Source: Hexactinellida sp. DTS-2022
Taxonomy: Eukaryota > Porifera > Hexactinellida
DNA: 64,000 bases
Assembly: GCA_028753945.1 (NCBI GenBank)
Contig: JAPNXP010000005.1
Coordinates: forward strand, 2,790,001-2,854,000
Direction of reading: 5' to 3'
Shown here: positions 34,796-46,362 of the stretch, piece by piece
Numbering within the stretch: the stretch's first letter is position 1
Layout of the letters: every line of letters starts with the position of its first letter
The notes under the pieces: model-generated
Database searches by the model: none
What the model saw: only the letters and a program-made list of their open reading frames with translations
Told to the model about the DNA's origin: nothing
Made by a program: the position numbers and the translations under genes

Positions 34796-36394
34796 TATCT
34801 TATAAAGGTTAACATTTAACGGATAGTTGTCAGTACAAATAGCTTCGACAAAGAGACCACAAGTCTTGATATCGAATATAGCTTTGGTAATTATTGGATG
34901 TAAATAAGCAGCAGTAGAAGAACCCAAAGGAATGAGGCGCACGATGGTTGAAAACTTTCTCATTGAACTTGAAACCATCTGCGAATTGTGGCAAAATTGT
35001 AATTGTGGCAAAATTATGGCAAAATTGTGTGCGAATTGTGGCAAAATTGTTAATTGTGGCAAAATTAAACAACTAGATGACTGGATATTTCTATAACATG
35101 CTGGTGATAATCCGTGAATTTTAAGTGAAATTACTAGAGTTAATATATCATACCGCCGGTTATTTTTTTAATAGATCAAACTTGTCAGTTGTCCTACAAT
35201 AAAATACAACAAAATTTTTATGGATTCAGTACATAGATAGGCAGTTAAGTCTAGATCTAGTGTGTCACATTCAACGAGGTTAATTGCGTTTTGTTGCTCA
35301 TTGATAGCTAATTTGGCATAATTGTTTATCAAATGTTCAGATGCGTGTTCACTATGAGTTGGTGTGGAAAAGTTATCTACCTCATAAAGTGAACTTTCAA
35401 TTTGGCGGGTGTCATTAATTGAAATTCTTGAAATACAAATCGGAATATTGTTAATGCCAAACGTTTTGATAAACAAATCGTGGTCAATTAATACTGAACG
35501 CTCAATTATTGGTCCGGAATCAATAATAAGAATCTTTTTTAAGTGCAAAAATTGTCCTTGGAATGGTGAGAAATCCAACCGTTCCTGAGATCAATCAAAT
35601 GCAACTTAGAAAGAATGTCAGAAAATGAATGAATAAGAAACTTATCTACTGTTTCTTCGTTATCAGCTAAGCTCAGACTGTATGCAGTTTCCATCATTAA
35701 TCGTTCCTTGTCATCTTTTGAAAGTCTCTTCGGTTTTGAATTCAAATCAAATAGGTAGGAAGGACAGTTAAGAAATGTACTTGGAACCGCATCTTTCTTT
35801 AGAGATACTCTATAGCGGGGAACAGTCATAGTTCGCTGTCCATCAAAATATTGGTTTTGTTCTCTCGATGTCTCCTTCTCTGAAATGTTGTATGATACCT
35901 AATATAAAAACGAAATTGAGTATATAGAAGGATGTGAAATTTTTAATTGAATACCTTCATGGGTTTGTTGACTTCATATTATTGCTTCAATGGTCTAGGA
36001 ATGTCTCTGAACCATTGTTCGCGAAATCGCTCATCTTTGGTGAACCATTGTTCGCGTAATCGCTCATCTTTGGAAAAATTAAAAGTTGAAGTAGTTTCTT
36101 CGCCTAAATAGTTCGACCTGCAGCCTGGGACAAGACAGGACATCAGAATAGTCAAAATAAGTGGTAGTAGGTGATGTAGGTAGTGGGAATTGAAAGTTAT
36201 ACTGAAAAGTGAACTTCTATGGTATTCGTATAAATTTTGTATGCAACAATTATGGGTGGTTATAAAAATTTACAAATTCAAAGGTGCAATTGGATTGAAT
36301 CAATGATGGTGTATCTCTAAAAATAGACCTTATTTATTTGGCATTTACATCGTACGATATACTTATCATCTCCTGAAGGATGATTACTAAACTT

Positions 36395-37545
36395 ATTATA
36401 GCGTATTGGCGTTATAGAGAGGAACTTTTGAGCATCATCTGAGATTAATGGATATTTCTTATTCGGCCAGCATAATATGCATAGTTGTTAATATTGAGAG
36501 GTACTTTTGCGCGCCGTTCATGACTAATATATATTTCTTAGTCGGAAAGCATATTGTACCCAGTTGTTATGATAGAAAGGTACTTTTCCGCACCGTCTAA
36601 CAATAATTTAAATTCTTATTCGGGGAGCATAATACGCACAGTTGTAATTAACGAGAGGTACCTCTGTGTGGCGTTAATGACCAAGGTATATTTCTTATTC
36701 GGGCTGCATAATAGCACAGTTGTTATTATAAAGAGGTTCTTATGCGTGCAGTTTTTGACTGATGTATATTTCTGATATGAGAGCATAATAGGCACGGTTA
36801 TAATAGAGAGATAACTTTGCGTATCGTCTGAGACTAATGTGTATTTCTGAGTAGCTTAGCTTAATAAGCACAGTTCTAATTACAGAGAGGTACATTTACG
36901 GACCGTCTAAGACTAATGTACATATCTTAGTATGGGAGCATAATAAGCAGAGTTGATATTATAAATACGTACTTTTGCGCTATAAGTGACTTTTGTATAT
37001 TTCTTTGTCGGGCAGCTTAATAGCACAGTTGTTATTGTAGAGGGTACCTTTGTTCACCGTGTAAGACTATTGTGTATTCTCATTCGGGTATCATAATAAG
37101 CACAGTTGCTATTATAGAGAGATACTTTTGCGTGCCTCTTATGACTAATGTATATCTCAGTCGAGCAGCATAATAGCACAACTGTTATCATAGAGAGGTA
37201 CTTTTGCCCTCCGTCTAACAATATTTAATAATCTTATTCGGGAAGCATAATAAGCACAGTTGTTATTATAGAAAAGTACTTTTGCGCAACGTCTAAGACT
37301 ATTGTGTATTCTTAGTCGGCCAGCATAATATGCATTGTTACTATTATAAATAGGTACTTTTGCGCACCGTTCATGACTAATGAATATTTCTGGGTAGGAG
37401 AGCATAATACAAACATTTGATATTATATAGAGGTACTTTTGTTCACCGTATAAGACTAATGTATTTTTCTTAGTAATGGAGCATTATAAGCAGATTTTGT
37501 GATCATAGAGAGGTACTTTTGCCCTGGTCTAACAATCTTATATAT
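36395..37545. repeat. Satellite B, segment 2 (left palindrome arm)
   Basis: About 15 units of roughly 76 bp. From about 36694 rightward the sequence is repeated in inverted orientation up to 43029. Confidence 0.9.
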
Positions 37546-38690
37546 TAAATCTAGAAACAAGTTCTAATATCTAAGAAAAATATTTACATCTTCCCTCTCA
37601 AAAGGTGACAAAAAACCTTAGCCTATTTAGCCTATTAAATTCGAGGGTTTCCATTATGGATTAGCATCTAGCATTCAATTAATATAAAAGGATTTTAGTG
37701 TCCACAATGCCTATATGAACTGTGATTTAATTGGATTTAAAAATATGCAAAAATAATACTGGCCAAAATATTTGACCAATGAATATTTCACTACACTTTA
37801 CTATAATTAATTCTATTATAAATAGTAGTTTCATTTCGTAGGAATCTTTCTTACTTTCTTTTTCATTTCACTTGCAACTCTAACAAAAACCCGAACAAGC
37901 TTCATTATGCCCCGAATTACAAAACGCGGTCCTCAATGCAATTCACGTTTTACTAAAAACGATGCATTGAGAATGGAAATTTTGATACTAATGAAACATT
38001 GGAAGTTAAACAAGCCAGGCTACTCAAGCAGAAATAGTATCAACTGGCATATTATGTAAAACAGAGTGGTAAAGAACGAGCTTCCCGTCTCGGTCAACAA
38101 CTAGAACATCAATTATCCCACTTTGACAATCAGAGTGCTGATGATCGAGCTACCCGTATTCAACGCCAGCTAGAATATCAGAAAGCTTACTATTTAAGCG
38201 AGAGCTGTGAAGAACTAATTAGCCGCCGCAAGCGCCGGATAGATTATCAAAAGTCTCATTTCGAGGAGCAGAGTAATGAGAGGCGAATTGCCCGTCTAGA
38301 TTATCAAAGAAAATACCAGTCCTTAGGACCAAAGGTAATAGTAATGATAGTTATCTCAATATTGCGCGTTCCGTTCATGCATCTGAATTTAACGATACTC
38401 TAATCAACGAATATTCAGTTGGTGCAATGGAATTTAATTGTCTACTTTGTGGCGCGATGTTTTGGGAGAGCGAAAAGCTTACCACTAGCACTAAGAAATG
38501 CAACAAGTTCCCCCTCTGTTGTGGACAGGGAAGGTGGTTCTATCCCCGTTAGTCTCACCGCCTGAGATGCTACTGCATCTGCTGACAACTGCTGACAAAC
38601 GAGGGAGAGAGTTCAGGGATAAAATCCGAGCCTACAACTCTGCTCTAGCCTTTGCTTCGCTGGGAGTAAATCTCGATAAGGAACTTGCTA
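36694..38690 (+). repeat. Left arm of a 6.3-kb palindrome
   Basis: Pairs with 41033-43029. Matching positions add up to 79723 at 36700, 37157, 37907, 38498 and 38690, so the arms have no net insertion or deletion, and translated frames in the arms are identical (for example 37157-37405 against 42318-42566). The arm covers satellite B plus the 5' part of a Helitron. The spacer of about 2.3 kb holds the rest of the Helitron fragment. Confidence 0.92.
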
Positions 38691-41035
38691 GCGCGAGACG
38701 TGGAGTGTACACCTTCCGTATCCAGGGAGTTGAACACCATTATATCGGACAGCTGACACCCAGAGTGGGTGAGGCTCCCTCCTTTGCCCAGATATACATC
38801 CAGGATGGGACAGCTGAGGGCGAGATAGAAAACCGGCAGCGGCATCTGGGAAAGGCATCTCTGCCAGAACTGAAAGCACTGCAGGCGCTAATGCACGAAG
38901 TCAATCCTTATGTGCAGTACTTCAGGCACGGAATAGAGCTAATACGAGCGCAAGGAGGAACTGACGTTAGGATGATCTTCCGAGCTGATGGTGTCTCAGC
39001 TCCCAGACGCTATAACGCCCCTGCTGCCCCCGAGGTGTCCGTAATCATGCCCGGAGACGGGTATTCAGAATGCGTAGCCAGCTGAGACATAGTGCTACAT
39101 GCACGTTCAGGGGGTTTACAGCGTTACCGAGTGCAATTGCGCGTATCATTCTTTACATTATGTACTTTTGTTCCCTCAGGAGATAATGGCTGGCACCTGA
39201 AAATCCCTCACAGCAGAGGGAAAGGAGATGTGACTGCATTGGAGTATTACTCTTCCCGCTGAGGGTGAGAAGTGATTTGAGCTATCTACACATGTTTGGC
39301 AGACTCTTTCATCAGTACTTGGTGGATATGTTTGCTAAAGTGGAGCAATAGCGACTGAACTATATTAAGTGCAATCAGCAAAAGATTAGAGTAGATCTAT
39401 ATAGTGGCCTTGCTGACGCTATTTCTGCAGGCGATTCAAATCCTAGAGATTTGGGACGTAAAGTGATATTGCCTTCTTCCTTCACAGGTAGTCCTCGACA
39501 AATGTTTGAGTTATACCAGGACAGTATGTCTATAGTTAGGAAATATGGTAAGCCAATCTTATTCATTACATTTACATGCAATCCTAAATGGGATGAGATA
39601 TCCTCTGCTCTTATAGGAAACCAAAAAGCAACCGATCGTCCTGATTTAATTGTTAGAGTGTTTAAGATGAAATTGAAAGAATTACTTAATGATATCTGTA
39701 ACAAACACGTATTAGGTAAACCGTTGGCGCATGTTCATACAATAGAATTCCAAAAACGGGGCCTCCCCCCATGCACATATTTTGGTAGTTTTATGTCAGA
39801 GCGATAAACCTAGAGAACCATCAGATTATGACAAAATTGTATGTGCGGAAATTCCCGACCCAATCCATAGTCCCAGGCTTCACTATATTGTTAAGCGTTG
39901 TATGATGGATAGTCCGTGTGGCTCTATAAGGAGGAACGCTCCTTGCATGCGTGATGGTAAATGCACGAAAAAATATCCATAAGCTTTTGCTGAATGTACT
40001 ACAACAGGCAACGATAGCTATCCTATTTACCAACGTCGTGATAACAAACGAATTGTACAAGAAAATGGTATTGATTTAGACAATCGCTCGGTTGTTCCAT
40101 ACAATCCTTATTTACTTCTGAAATACAATGCGCATATTAATGTTGAGATTTGCAGTACAGTTAGTGCAGTTAAATATCTATACAAATACGTGTACAAGGG
40201 TCATGATAGAGCCATTGTAGAGTTCCACACTGCCGACAGTAGTGAAAGTAATAAGACTAAGAACGTAGATGAAATTGTAAACTATCTAGAAGCTCTATAC
40301 GTGTCTGCTAATGAAGCTTGCTATCGTCTCTTTGCATTTGATCTCCACGCAAATTTGCCACATGTGATGAGACTAGCTTTGCACCTGGAAGATCAGCAGC
40401 CTGTAGTGTTTGCTGAAAGTGCTTCTATAGAAGATGTCCTCAATAGGCAGAAACACACTACCCTCACTGCGTGGTTTGTTGCTAATCAAAAATTTGCGAG
40501 TGCAAGGGATCTTACTTACACAAATTTTCCCGATAAATTTGTGTGGGATAAGACTGATCGTGAATGGAAGGAGAGGATCAAAGGGTATGGCACTGTGATA
40601 TGCCGTGTCTATTCAGCTCATCCAGGTTACGGTGACCGTTATATCTTAAGAATGCTTCTCAAACATGTCACGGGCTGTACCAGTTTTCAGGATATCCGCA
40701 CTCTCCCTGATGGCACCGTGTGTGATACCTTTAAGGAAGCAGCCCGCAGACGAGGCCTGTTGGAGGATGATCAGGAATCTGATGACTGCTTGACAGCAGC
40801 TGCCATAAGTGAAGTACCAACACAGCTACGCCTGCTGTTTGTGACTATTATTTTGTTCAACGAGCCATCTGAACCACTAGCTTTGTGGAATAAGAATAAA
40901 GTCTCCCTGTCTGAGGACTATTTATTTAAAGCTAGAGTATTAGCTCCCAATCTCGAATTGAACGAGCACTTAACTAACAAGGCATTAATAGATATTCAGT
41001 ATCGACTAGAACAACAGGGTAAAGCAAGTTCCTAG
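37546..41035 (+). pseudogene. Third Helitron: truncated Rep-helicase relative
   Basis: The 5' region is related to the autonomous copy (AAATTCGAGGGTTTCCATTA, CCAAT block near 37780). ATG 37907 opens MPRITKRGPQCNSRF, followed by diverged 23-residue modules (QLEYQKAYYLSE, IDYQKSHFEEQSNE). Then come the zinc region, YTFRIQGVEHHYIGQL (38498-39085), HSRGKGDV without an intron near 39185, the HUH region (FQKRGLPPCTYF near 39750, with the second His disturbed) and MYKGHDRAIVEF onward (40190-41035). Several frame changes are present. The sequence stops at DIQYRLEQQGKA, before the helicase, exactly where the inverted arm begins. No OTU or 3' end. Confidence 0.85.
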
Positions 41036-43029
41036 CATGTTCCTTATCGAGATTTACTCCCAGCGAAGCAAAGGCTAGAGCAGAGTTGTAGGCTCGGATT
41101 TTATCCCTGAACTCTCTCCCTCGTTTGTCAGCAGTTGTCAGCAGATGCAGTAGCATCTCAGGCGGTGAGACTAACGGGGATAGAACCACCTTCCCTGTCC
41201 ACAACAGAGGGGGAACTTGTTGCATTTCTTAGTGCTAGTGGTAAGCTTTTCGCTCTCCCAAAACATCGCGCCACAAAGTAGACAATTAAATTCCATTGCA
41301 CCAACTGAATATTCGTTGATTAGAGTATCGTTAAATTCAGATGCATGAACGGAACGCGCAATATTGAGATAACTATCATTACTATTACCTTTGGTCCTAA
41401 GGACTGGTATTTTCTTTGATAATCTAGACGGGCAATTCGCCTCTCATTACTCTGCTCCTCGAAATGAGACTTTTGATAATCTATCCGGCGCTTGCGGCGG
41501 CTAATTAGTTCTTCACAGCTCTCGCTTAAATAGTAAGCTTTCTGATATTCTAGCTGGCGTTGAATACGGGTAGCTCGATCATCAGCACTCTGATTGTCAA
41601 AGTGGGATAATTGATGTTCTAGTTGTTGACCGAGACGGGAAGCTCGTTCTTTACCACTCTGTTTTACATAATATGCCAGTTGATACTATTTCTGCTTGAG
41701 TAGCCTGGCTTGTTTAACTTCCAATGTTTCATTAGTATCAAAATTTCCATTCTCAATGCATCGTTTTTAGTAAAACGTGAATTGCATTGAGGACCGCGTT
41801 TTGTAATTCGGGGCATAATGAAGCTTGTTCGGGTTTTTGTTAGAGTTGCAAGTGAAATGAAAAAGAAAGTAAGAAAGATTCCTACGAAATGAAACTACTA
41901 TTTATAATAGAATTAATTATAGTAAAGTGTAGTGAAATATTCATTGGTCAAATATTTTGGCCAGTATTATTTTTGCATATTTTTAAATCCAATTAAATCA
42001 CAGTTCATATAGGCATTGTGGACACTAAAATCCTTTTATATTAATTGAATGCTAGATGCTAATCCATAATGGAAACCCTCGAATTTAATAGGCTAAATAG
42101 GCTAAGGTTTTTTGTCACCTTTTGAGAGGGAAGATGTAAATATTTTTCTTAGATATTAGAACTTGTTTCTAGATTTAATATATAAGATTGTTAGACCAGG
42201 GCAAAAGTACCTCTCTATGATCACAAAATCTGCTTATAATGCTCCATTACTAAGAAAAATACATTAGTCTTATACGGTGAACAAAAGTACCTCTATATAA
42301 TATCAAATGTTTGTATTATGCTCTCCTACCCAGAAATATTCATTAGTCATGAACGGTGCGCAAAAGTACCTATTTATAATAGTAACAATGCATATTATGC
42401 TGGCCGACTAAGAATACACAATAGTCTTAGACGTTGCGCAAAAGTACTTTTCTATAATAACAACTGTGCTTATTATGCTTCCCGAATAAGATTATTAAAT
42501 ATTGTTAGACGGAGGGCAAAAGTACCTCTCTATGATAACAGTTGTGCTATTATGCTGCTCGACTGAGATATACATTAGTCATAAGAGGCACGCAAAAGTA
42601 TCTCTCTATAATAGCAACTGTGCTTATTATGATACCCGAATGAGAATACACAATAGTCTTACACGGTGAACAAAGGTACCCTCTACAATAACAACTGTGC
42701 TATTAAGCTGCCCGACAAAGAAATATACAAAAGTCACTTATAGCGCAAAAGTACGTATTTATAATATCAACTCTGCTTATTATGCTCCCATACTAAGATA
42801 TGTACATTAGTCTTAGACGGTCCGTAAATGTACCTCTCTGTAATTAGAACTGTGCTTATTAAGCTAAGCTACTCAGAAATACACATTAGTCTCAGACGAT
42901 ACGCAAAGTTATCTCTCTATTATAACCGTGCCTATTATGCTCTCATATCAGAAATATACATCAGTCAAAAACTGCACGCATAAGAACCTCTTTATAATAA
43001 CAACTGTGCTATTATGCAGCCCGAATAAG
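41033..43029 (-). repeat. Right arm of the palindrome
   Basis: Inverted copy of 36694-38690. On the minus strand it repeats the Helitron N-terminal region from ATG 41816 to 41040 and then (outward) the Helitron 5' end and satellite B. Near the junction both sides contain TGCTAG, a possible microhomology. Confidence 0.92.
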
Positions 43030-43509
43030 AATATACATTGGTCATTAGAGGCACGCAAAAGTACCTGACTATGATCACAAAATGGGCTAATTATCCTCCC
43101 CTAATAAGAAATGTACATTAGTCTTGGATGGTTCGCAAAAGTACCTTTCAGTAATAACAAGTGTGCTTAATATGCTACCCGACTAAGAAATATTGTTTTA
43201 ATCATAAATGGTGCCTTCTTATATGAGAGCATAATAGGTACGGTTATAATAGAGAGATAACTTTGCGTATCGTCTAAGACTAATGCGTATTTCTGAGTAG
43301 CTTAGCGTAATAAGCACAGTTCTAATTACAGAGAGGTACATTTACGGACCGTCTAAGACTAATGTACATATCTTAGTATGGGAGCATAATAAGCAGAGTT
43401 GATGTTATAAATACGTACTTTTGCGCTATAAGTGACTTATGTATATTTCTTTGTCGGGCAGCTTAATAGCACAGTTGTTATTGTAGAGGGTACCTTTGCT
43501 CACCGTGTA
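42180..43509. repeat. Satellite B, segment 3
   Basis: Up to 43029 this is the inverted arm. From about 43211 to 43509 it is a direct, slightly diverged copy of 36772-37070 (for example AATAGGTACGG against AATAGGCACGG), interrupted by the MULE nest and continued at 48245. The locus therefore holds three copies of this satellite block. Confidence 0.88.
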
Positions 43510-43518
43510 AAACTATTG

Positions 43519-43742
43519 GGATGTCGGAATTTGTCCTAACCAGCTTAGGAATTTGTCCTAAATTCTGAGTTCGGAATTTGTCCTAAGCCCAATGTCTGAA
43601 TTTGTCCTAAATCATTATTTGGAATTTGTCCTATGCCCAATGTCTGAATTTGTCCTAAAGAAATTCGGACCTCGGAATTTGTCCTAAACCATTATTTGGA
43701 ATTTGTCCTAAAAAAAATCCGAGTTCGGAATTTGTCCTAAAA
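43519..43742 (+). repeat. Left subterminal repeat array of MULE B
   Basis: About nine copies of GGAATTTGTCCTAA spaced 20-35 bp. The mirrored array is at 48030-48235 (TTAGGACAAATTCC). Repeated short motifs at MULE ends usually bind the transposase; that is inference here. Confidence 0.85.
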
Positions 43743-43837
43743 AAATCCAAAATTGCAGCTGTACTTGTCTATATTGTAAAAATAACTGATGGAACACAAA
43801 TAACTGATTGGTTGCTTAATACTCTCGACAAATGAAA

Positions 43838-46246
43838 GGGAAAGCGGAATATGTCCTACGAAAATATCAGAATATGTCCTACAAACAATGTAGGAATATG
43901 TCCTACACCAATTTCGGAATATGTCCTACATTATTTCTGATTGAGGATTATGTCCTACACCAATTTCGGAATAGGTCCTACACAATTTCAGTTTCTGATT
44001 GATATAATTGCTAGTATATTTATTGAAACTGAAATATAATTGGTAAAATAAAACGAATAAGACTGAAATATAATTGATAGTACAATGCGAATTAAAAATA
44101 GTATTAATATATATGTATGACTAAAGTATAATTGGTATTAGAGTAAAATGGAGGAATATAAATGAAGAGTATAGTGAGAATGAATCTGTTATGAACTTAT
44201 GATAAGAAACGACTGACTAATCATTCATTGAAAGATTTGTAACACACCATTTATTTTGTTTCTACAAATTGGGCAATTTGCGTTTAGTACTAAAAGACGA
44301 GTTGAACATGATTCACAAAATCCTCCGTGAACGTACTGGTCATGCAAGAGTGCAAAATTTTGAGTTCTAGGTAAAAGACAAACATGACATCGATCTCCAT
44401 TGATTTCTTCTTCATCTGCTGAAAGGTCTGAAAAGTCATTAGAAATATCCAAACTATTTGCTGGTACTTTGGTAATGCCTGAGCAAAAGTTCCCATGGCC
44501 AATTGTTAGTGCCATTGCATCAAGAAATTCAACTGAACAAAATGAGTTATTCAAATATTTTTCTTTATATTCGTTTCTTCGAGCTGTTTTGTATTTAGTA
44601 ATGGAATTAGGTCCTCTGGTAGTTTCGTGATTTTCGAGCAATCGCTGTAGTTCTATGTCGTAATCTGTTATAACGTTATTCAAAGTTCCCATAAATTTCC
44701 ATATGTTAGGATGGGGTGTTTTAAAGTAAGATTTTAGGCATTTATGATAGGATTCTGCCCCATTGTTAGTTGCTTTTTCATAATAAAAGACGGACAAGTT
44801 AACATTCCCATTTATCCATATTTTATTAAAATAACTTCTAAAAATGTTAACTAGTTCCTTTTCAGAATCTTGTAATCCAAGTAAAGGTAGTTCTAATGAA
44901 AAATAAACAGAACGAATCTCATCTTCCGGAAGAAAAGGCAAAGCCATTAAATTTCGAATCCACTTTTTGAATGTTTGGTTTGTTTTATACAATTTTGATA
45001 ATCCAATTTTTTGAATTTTCTCATAAATTGCTTTTGTAAAGTGAAACCAGCAACCAATAGTTGTAATTGAAGGAAAAATTGTTTCCAAAGCTTTTCGTGG
45101 GGCCAGTTCAAAATCTCCTATTGCGAATGTTGGATTGAAATTAGGAATTAATTCCAAAATAGCTAATATTGCAGCTCTATATAATGTTTCCGTTTTCCTA
45201 GTCATTAAAACATGGAGTGCAGGGAGAGTATGGCCATTAACATGAATGAATAGGGTAAAAAGTTGGGAAAAGATTTTAGGAACTACACAAAACGTACCGT
45301 CAAATTGAATATGGACTGAATCGTTAATCATGTTTAGCATGCAACTTGACCCAAAAATAATGGCTACCTGATCCTCATAGATCGCAGTTTTTAAATGATT
45401 TTTGGAATATTGCGATTCAGGTAAAAGTACCTCAAATTCAATCGCAGACAATGGTATTTTGGGTTGCAGGAGTCTCCTCCGCTTACACATGGTACTTTCT
45501 AAACTCTTGAAGGTTACAGATGATGCTACTTCCGAATTTCGACAACAGTCATTAAATATTTCACGAAGATTTGTTGTAGATATTTCTGCTCCGCGTTTAA
45601 TATTGTTACTTAAGACAATTTTCTTAGAGTTGTGAGCGTCAATAGAGTGATTATGTAACTCCGTTATTTCTACTAAGTCAGATATTTTATTAATTTTAGC
45701 ATAGCTTTTACAGGCGTGTGATCTAAATAATGCGCATTTGAGATAGATGGTGGTTGAGGAGTCTCTGGATTTAACATAACGGAAACCTTGACATTCGTAA
45801 TTGTTTGAAGATAACCTCTTCCCTTCAACTGTAGTATATTCCATGGCAATGATAAATCTTGGAAATAAAGAACTTTAACTAAATTAAAATAAGAATAGAA
45901 AACTTATATACTTGTTTTCGTGAGAAGTAAAACACACTTTTCAGTCATCATGAAACTGCTAAATCATAACATTAATAGTCGTAAAAAGGAAACAAATCGG
46001 TATTGTAGTACATATTGGTGTAGGACATATTCCTACATCAGAAATAATTTAGGACATATTCCGAAAATGGTGTAGGACATATTCCGAAATTGGTGTAGGA
46101 CATATTCCTACATCAGAAATAATGTAGGACATATTCCGAAATTGGTGTAGGACATATTCCTACATCAGAAATAATGTAGGACATATTCCGAGTATTGAGG
46201 TTGTAGGACATATTCCGGTATTTTTGTAGGACGTATTCCAGCTACC
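43838..46246 (-). mobile_element. Inner MULE (A) with FLYWCH-MULE-RING transposase, 2.4 kb, apparently whole
   Basis: Target duplication CAAATGAAA (43829-43837 and 46247-46255). Ends GGGAAAGCGGAATATGTCC and GGACGTATTCCAGCTACC are inverted, with arrays of CGGAATATGTCCTAC (43838-43995) and GTAGGACATATTCC (46010-46246). The single gene (44225-45844) is open. It is inserted in MULE B, so it is the younger of the two. Confidence 0.88.
44225..45844 (-). CDS. MULE transposase with N-terminal FLYWCH finger and C-terminal RING
   Basis: 539 residues, ATG at 45844, no internal stop. Residues 1-70 form a FLYWCH-type zinc finger (GFRYVKSRD, C37, C45, HNHS 64-67) that binds DNA. The MULE nuclease follows: IQFDGTF (D182), AIGDFELAPRKA (D244), GCWFHF (the C-x2-H motif, 265-268) and NNGAESYHKCL (E364). 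After a helical region an acidic linker (DLSADEEE) leads to a RING-like finger, residues 486-527 (CHVCLLPR, then H501, H506, CESC, CPIC), with a C-terminal tail NGVLQIFQ like that of MDM2 and IAP RINGs. RING domains are ubiquitin ligase modules. All acidic residues are present, so it may be active. Subterminal repeats flank the gene. Confidence 0.88.
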   Translation of the reverse strand: MEYTTVEGKRLSSNNYECQGFRYVKSRDSSTTIYLKCALFRSHACKSYAKINKISDLVEITELHNHSIDAHNSKKIVLSNNIKRGAEISTTNLREIFNDCCRNSEVASSVTFKSLESTMCKRRRLLQPKIPLSAIEFEVLLPESQYSKNHLKTAIYEDQVAIIFGSSCMLNMINDSVHIQFDGTFCVVPKIFSQLFTLFIHVNGHTLPALHVLMTRKTETLYRAAILAILELIPNFNPTFAIGDFELAPRKALETIFPSITTIGCWFHFTKAIYEKIQKIGLSKLYKTNQTFKKWIRNLMALPFLPEDEIRSVYFSLELPLLGLQDSEKELVNIFRSYFNKIWINGNVNLSVFYYEKATNNGAESYHKCLKSYFKTPHPNIWKFMGTLNNVITDYDIELQRLLENHETTRGPNSITKYKTARRNEYKEKYLNNSFCSVEFLDAMALTIGHGNFCSGITKVPANSLDISNDFSDLSADEEEINGDRCHVCLLPRTQNFALLHDQYVHGGFCESCSTRLLVLNANCPICRNKINGVLQIFQ

Positions 46247-46362
46247 CAAATGAAATTATAGCCTCTGTTAGGAATTCTACAATGCACACCTAACGTATAA
46301 AACATTCTTTGACTAGCATTATGACAAATTATCCATTTGTTATTTCGCAATCTTTCGTTTAC

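Larger units (their letters stand above)
31900..36143 (-). pseudogene. P-element transposase (THAP type), split by Helitrons
   Basis: Start ATG 36143: MSCLVPGCRSNYLGEETTST, a THAP zinc finger (C-x4-C and SNY), with a 33-bp internal duplication giving two REQWF copies. The next exon at 35910-35539 holds TVPRYRVSLKKDAVPSTFLN (THAP end). Then come 35578-35168, the RNase-H-like core ICTDNYPLNVNLYK (near 34820, catalytic Asp), LVLFFDIVHIIKSIR (near 33050) and the C-terminal ALEHHFGLYRQMSGSN (near 32270, catalytic Glu region). The last recognisable part is ECLNYIAG near 32010. Two Helitrons (33125-34795) interrupt the core between LYK and IFSDDG. Additional stops show decay. P transposases cut and paste DNA using GTP. 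Terminal repeats were not identified for this copy. Confidence 0.8.
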
